From JBCBSK01 sp039819185 (GTDB lineage Bacteria; Pseudomonadota; Alphaproteobacteria; Rhizobiales; Tepidamorphaceae): a DNA stretch of 10,250 nt. The notes below the pieces were generated by a model, which was not told the DNA's origin, searched no databases, and saw only the letters and a list, made by a program, of their open reading frames with translations. Location of the stretch: assembly GCA_039819185.1 (NCBI GenBank), contig JBCBSK010000131.1, positions 1-10,250 on the forward strand. Reading direction: 5' to 3'. This document shows positions 6,391 through 10,250 of this stretch, in pieces. The position numbers and the translations under genes are program-made. Each line of letters begins with the position of its first letter. Position 1 is the stretch's first letter.

Positions 6391-7773
6391 ATGTCGATTG
6401 CAAAACGCCTTCTCATCCTGCCCCCGATACTGATCGGCGCTGGTATCGTCTATTGGGCAGTTGCCAACCGCCCCCCGCCCGAGCGCGTCGAACTATCCGA
6501 GCCCGCAACGGTGGCACGGGTCATCACCGTCGCGCCGCGCGATTTTACCCCACGCGTCTCAGGTTTCGGCACGGTGGAACCGGCAAACACCTGGGAAGCG
6601 ATCCCGCAAGTCTCAGGCCGGGTGATCGAGGTACATCCGGACTTCGCCCGTGGCGCCTTTGTTCCAGAGGGCACAGTCTTGGTTCGGCTCGCCACCGAAG
6701 ACTACGAACTGGAAATCGCCGAAGCGATCGCCACGATCGAAGGCAGCGACGCCGACATTGAGGAATTGCAGCTCAATCAGGAGACGCTGAGCGCGTCCTT
6801 GGCCATCCAGCGCGACGTTCTGGCGCTGGAAGAATCCCAACTCGCCCGCCAACAGGAGCTACTGTCGCGCGGCGTCACATCGGATCAAGTCGTCGAGGAC
6901 CAGCAATCCGCAGTCCTCCAGCAACGTGCGACCGTTCAGGATCTCGAAAACGAGTTATCCTTGATTCCGTCGCGCTTGCGTGCCTTGGAGACAACGAAGG
7001 CCCGTGCCGAGGTCAGTCTCGGGATCGCCGAACTCAACCTGTCACGCACAGTGCTGACTGCCCCGTTCGATGCGCGTGTTGCCGAAGCCAATATCGAGGC
7101 CGAGCAATTCGCCGCATCTGGCGCCTCTATCGGAACCTTGGACGGTCTCGCAGCGGCCGAGATCGACGTGCAGATTCCGCCCAATCAAATGCGCGGCTTC
7201 ATCCTTCTGTCTTTTGATGGGCTGGTGGAGACCTATGCGGATGTGCGCGCGATCGCGCCCAATCTTGCCCGCCTCAGCGCCAAGGTGCAAATAGGCTTCG
7301 ACGACCTCGGTATTGTTTGGCCGGCCACGGTAGTACGCATCAGCGACATGGTGGATCCCGAGACGCGCTCAATCGGCGTCATCGTTCAGGTCGCAGACCC
7401 CTATGGCGAAATCAACCCATCGATCCACCCACCTCTGGTCAAGGGCATGTTCACCGAGGTCGACCTGTTCGGCCCGGTCTTCGAGAGCGCGATCCTGGTG
7501 CCGCGAAATGCCATCCGCGAGGGCCAGGCGGCGATCGTCGGCAACGACAACCGCCTGCAACGCGTGCCTGTCACGATCGGGTATGAAATCGGCGACGTCG
7601 CGCTGATCATCGACGGGCTGTCGATTGGCGACCAGGTGATCGTCAGCGATCTCGCCACCATGGTCTCCGGCATGTTGCTGGCGCCAATTGACGATCCGGA
7701 TGCCGAAGCACGTCTCGATGCGGCCGCAAACGCGGACGGGGTGATCGATACCGCCGGCGCACAGAGCCAGTAG
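6391..7773 (+). CDS. RND efflux periplasmic adaptor (membrane fusion protein)
   Basis: This 460-residue HlyD/AcrA-family adaptor links an RND pump to an outer-membrane channel. A single N-terminal hydrophobic helix (about 7-24) serves as signal or anchor, and no lipobox cysteine is seen. Next come the first biotinyl-lipoyl half (about 70-105, with IPQVSGRVIEVHPDFARG), a long alpha-helical hairpin rich in Glu, Gln and Leu (about 106-215), the second lipoyl half (RTVLTAPFDARV at 219-230), the beta-barrel domain (about 255-360) and the membrane-proximal domain that contains LVPRNAIREGQAAIV (369-383). The protein is somewhat longer than AcrA, mostly through the hairpin and a polar C-terminal tail. 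The stop is 10 bp before the transporter ATG, so the two genes are surely one transcription unit. No TolC-like gene is in the window. Confidence 0.93.
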   Translation: MSIAKRLLILPPILIGAGIVYWAVANRPPPERVELSEPATVARVITVAPRDFTPRVSGFGTVEPANTWEAIPQVSGRVIEVHPDFARGAFVPEGTVLVRLATEDYELEIAEAIATIEGSDADIEELQLNQETLSASLAIQRDVLALEESQLARQQELLSRGVTSDQVVEDQQSAVLQQRATVQDLENELSLIPSRLRALETTKARAEVSLGIAELNLSRTVLTAPFDARVAEANIEAEQFAASGASIGTLDGLAAAEIDVQIPPNQMRGFILLSFDGLVETYADVRAIAPNLARLSAKVQIGFDDLGIVWPATVVRISDMVDPETRSIGVIVQVADPYGEINPSIHPPLVKGMFTEVDLFGPVFESAILVPRNAIREGQAAIVGNDNRLQRVPVTIGYEIGDVALIIDGLSIGDQVIVSDLATMVSGMLLAPIDDPDAEARLDAAANADGVIDTAGAQSQ

Positions 7774-7783
7774 GCGTCGCGAC

Positions 7784-10249
7784 ATGATCCGCTATTTCGT
7801 CAATCACCCGACGGCTGCTAACCTGTTGATGGTGGGTTTTCTGATCGTTGGACTGATTAACTTACCCTCGCTTCAGCTCGAAACGTTCCCGCAGATCTCG
7901 ATCAAGGAGGTGGAGATCCGCGTTGTCTATCCCGGTGCAACACCGCTTGATGTGGAACGCGCGATCTGCCGGCGCATTGAGGACGGGCTGAGTGGGCTCG
8001 AAAACCTTAACGAACAGCGCTGTGAGGCACGCGAGAACATGGGCCTCGCGACGGCCGAAATGGTCGAGGGCGGCGACATCGATCAGTTCATGACCGATGT
8101 GCAGAACGAGATCGATGCGATTACCGATTTCCCCGACACGGCCGAAGATGCGGTCGTCGAGCAGCGCGGGCGAATGAGCGTTGTCGCCTCGCTCGTCATC
8201 ACCGGGCTTGAGGATCAGACCGACCTGAAGCTCTATGCCGAACAGCTCAAGGACCAGATGTTGCGCTATGGCGGCATCCCCCAGGTCGATGTTGAAGGCT
8301 TTTCCGACAGGCAGTTCCGCATCGAGATCCAAGACAAGGCGGCCCGCGAACTCGGTCTCACGCTAGACGACGTGGCGAATGCGATAACACGGCAGAATGT
8401 CGACCTGCCGGCCGGTGAAATCACGTCCGAAAACGGCGCCACGATCTTGCGCTTTTCGGACGAGCGCCGTGCGCTTGATGCCTATCGCTCGGTGATTGTC
8501 GCAAGCTCTGACCTCGGCGGACAGATCACGCTGGGCGAAATCGCTCGCATCACCGATCAGTTCGAAGACGAAGAGGTCGAGATCCAGCTCGACGGCGACC
8601 TCGCAGCCGTGCTCGACATTTCCAAGGCGCGCGCCGATGACACCATGCGGGTGATGAATCAGGTCAACAGCTTCCTGGAGGAAGAACGCCAACGTGCACC
8701 ACCAGGCGTGACGCTGACCATCATCGGTGACACCTCGGTCGCGCTGCAGGACCGGCTCAGCATGCTGACCGCCAACAGCCTTCAGGGCATCTTGCTGGTC
8801 GTTGCCGCGATGTGGCTGTTTTTCGGCTACCGCCAGGCATTCTGGATCGGCATGGGGCTACCGGTGTCGTTCCTCGGGGCACTGGCGCTGATGGCGGTGT
8901 CTGGCCTCTCGATCAACATGTTGTCGATGGTCGGCCTGTTGATCGTCATCGGTATTTTGATGGACGATGCCATCGTCATCGCCGAGAACATCGCCGCAAA
9001 GCGCGAACAGGGTCTTGCGCCGATGGACGCCGCCGTCGCCGGTACACTTCAGGTCATGCCCGGCGTCATCTCGTCCTTCCTGACCACAGTGTGCGTGTTC
9101 GGCAGTCTGGCCTTTATCTCCGGTGATCTTGGCGAATTGTTGCGCGTCATCCCGATCGTTATGATCATGGTGCTCGCCGTCTCGCTGGTTGAGGCGTTCC
9201 TGATCTTGCCGAACCATCTTGGCCACAGCGCCAACGCCGACAAACCCGGCCTGATTACACGTAAGGTGGAAGGCGGCGTTGCCTGGACCCGCGACCATAT
9301 CATCGGGCCTGTCGCAGACTTTGCCGTGCACTACCGCTATCTGACGCTTGGTCTGGCAGTCATGCTGTTCCTCGCCTCGGTTTCACTTCTGGCCGGCGGC
9401 GCGGTCAAGTTCCAGGCCTTTCCCGAGATTGACGATAACCAGCTCGAAGCCCGCATTGAGCTTGCGGCCAGCGCCCGGCTTGAGGACACGCGCAAGATCG
9501 TCGAGGAAGTCAGTTTGGCGCTCGACCGGGTCAACGCAGCACTGTCGCCGGACAATGTCGACGGCCAGCCGCTCGTTGAAAGCGTGCTGGTCCGGTTCAA
9601 TGAAAACCGTGATGCCGGCACGAATGGCGCCCACCTCGCGACAATCGCTGTCGATGTCATCGAGACCGATCAGCGCACCGCGACGAACGAACAGATCCTG
9701 GCCGCCTGGACCGCGGAAGTTCCCGATACGCTCGATGTCCGCCAGATCACGCTGACCGAGCCGTCCGCGGGGCCCGCAGGCCGCGCCGTCGAGATTCGCT
9801 TGCAGCACCCGGACATCACAGTTCTTGAGCAGGCGTCGGAAGATCTGAGGAGGTGGCTCGCAGCCTATGCAGGTGTCTACAACCTCGCCGACGATCTGTC
9901 GCTCGGCAAACCGGAGCTTGCCATCTCGTTGATGGATGGAGCCGGTGCGCTTGGCGTCGATGCGCGGATGATTGCCGACCAGCTACGCGCAGCCTTCTAT
10001 GGCGTCACGGCAGACGAGATTCAGATCGGCAGCGAGAGCTTCGAGATTGATGTGCGTCTTGCCTCAACAAACCGCGACAGCATCGGTGATCTCGACAGCT
10101 TTACGATCGAGACGCCCGCGGGCGAGCGTGTGCCACTCAACACGATTGCCGAGATCACACCAGAGCGCGGCTATACGAGGCTGAATCGCATCGACCGGCT
10201 GCCTTCGGTATCGCCGACGACCTCGGTCGCGTTCGCGATGTTTGTTTGA
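7784..10249 (+). CDS. RND efflux transporter, truncated or frameshifted at 3' end
   Basis: This is an AcrB-type proton-driven pump with 821 residues before the stop, against about 1,030-1,050 for the family. TM1 is at about 11-29, followed by the first porter half with YPGATPLDVE (49-58). TM2-TM6 span about 331-476, and TM4 carries the proton-relay pair D394-D395 in ILMDDAIVIAEN, equal to AcrB D407/D408. TM7 is at about 518-540, followed by the second porter half. The family pattern holds through GYTRLNRIDRLPSV (796-809), then the frame runs into an unfamiliar SPTTSVAFAMFV and TGA at 10247. TM8-TM12, with the remaining relay residues, are missing. Skipping two bases near 10211 opens a frame reading ADDLGRVRDVCL that continues past the window end. 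A frameshift, natural or from assembly, is the simplest reading; real truncation is the alternative. As written it cannot be a working pump. Confidence 0.85.
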   Translation: MIRYFVNHPTAANLLMVGFLIVGLINLPSLQLETFPQISIKEVEIRVVYPGATPLDVERAICRRIEDGLSGLENLNEQRCEARENMGLATAEMVEGGDIDQFMTDVQNEIDAITDFPDTAEDAVVEQRGRMSVVASLVITGLEDQTDLKLYAEQLKDQMLRYGGIPQVDVEGFSDRQFRIEIQDKAARELGLTLDDVANAITRQNVDLPAGEITSENGATILRFSDERRALDAYRSVIVASSDLGGQITLGEIARITDQFEDEEVEIQLDGDLAAVLDISKARADDTMRVMNQVNSFLEEERQRAPPGVTLTIIGDTSVALQDRLSMLTANSLQGILLVVAAMWLFFGYRQAFWIGMGLPVSFLGALALMAVSGLSINMLSMVGLLIVIGILMDDAIVIAENIAAKREQGLAPMDAAVAGTLQVMPGVISSFLTTVCVFGSLAFISGDLGELLRVIPIVMIMVLAVSLVEAFLILPNHLGHSANADKPGLITRKVEGGVAWTRDHIIGPVADFAVHYRYLTLGLAVMLFLASVSLLAGGAVKFQAFPEIDDNQLEARIELAASARLEDTRKIVEEVSLALDRVNAALSPDNVDGQPLVESVLVRFNENRDAGTNGAHLATIAVDVIETDQRTATNEQILAAWTAEVPDTLDVRQITLTEPSAGPAGRAVEIRLQHPDITVLEQASEDLRRWLAAYAGVYNLADDLSLGKPELAISLMDGAGALGVDARMIADQLRAAFYGVTADEIQIGSESFEIDVRLASTNRDSIGDLDSFTIETPAGERVPLNTIAEITPERGYTRLNRIDRLPSVSPTTSVAFAMFV

Positions 10250-10250
10250 A

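Noticed and set aside
7369..7785. Minus-strand open frame of 138 codons over the adaptor 3' end
   Set aside because: It mirrors the adaptor coding frame. The adaptor has complete family domains and the antisense product resembles nothing.
7862..8332. Minus-strand open frame of 156 codons inside the RND pump gene
   Set aside because: It is antisense to the porter domain, with no start signal and no recognisable domain.
8858..9331. Minus-strand open frame of 157 codons inside the RND pump gene
   Set aside because: It is His/Asp/Gln-rich and antisense to the conserved TM3-TM7 region, as expected for the mirror frame of a GC-rich gene.

Overview
The window looks like chromosomal DNA from an alphaproteobacterium. 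It is GC-rich, with tightly packed genes strongly biased to G or C at third codon positions. It carries a D-3-hydroxybutyrate dehydrogenase of the polyhydroxyalkanoate/ketone-body type, and a palindromic intergenic repeat built on CGTCATCCC and GATCCGGGATCC, a kind I recall as common in alphaproteobacterial intergenic DNA. No phage, plasmid, transposase, CRISPR, rRNA or tRNA signal is visible. The genus cannot be fixed from the sequence.

Layout. Positions 1-149 hold the C-terminal end of an IlvD/Edd-type dehydratase. It is followed on the same strand by a ureohydrolase (217-1188) that resembles guanidinobutyrase more than classical agmatinase. A 166-bp composite palindromic element (1241-1406) fills the gap to the convergent bdhA gene (1424-2200, minus). 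A 416-bp stretch with no convincing gene (2201-2616) separates bdhA from a LysR-type regulator (2617-3504, minus). The regulator is divergent from a cluster of an exported beta-propeller protein (3625-4971), an exported haem protein of the cytochrome P460 type (5081-5653) and a four-helix cytochrome b561 (5690-6235). The divergent promoter region holds a perfect 7-bp inverted repeat with exact T-N11-A geometry, a good LysR operator candidate. The last block is an RND efflux pair: a periplasmic adaptor (6391-7773) and an inner-membrane transporter (7784-10249). The transporter frame closes at residue 821, before the second membrane half that the family needs.

How the genes may work together. 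The left part is catabolic: sugar- or hydroxy-acid dehydration, guanidino-compound hydrolysis and 3-hydroxybutyrate oxidation. The middle reads as a small envelope redox module, in which cytochrome b561 could exchange electrons between the quinone pool and the periplasmic P460-type haem protein, with the propeller as a possible substrate-binding or enzymatic partner. This is inference from gene order. A strong hairpin (5006-5047) between the propeller and the P460 gene could split the module into two transcripts. The right part is a standard RND adaptor-pump operon without an outer-membrane channel gene in view, and its pump gene is probably frameshifted near 10204-10213. Most of the window is ordinary. 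The points most worth checking are the redox cassette with its LysR operator, the disrupted pump and the composite repeat.
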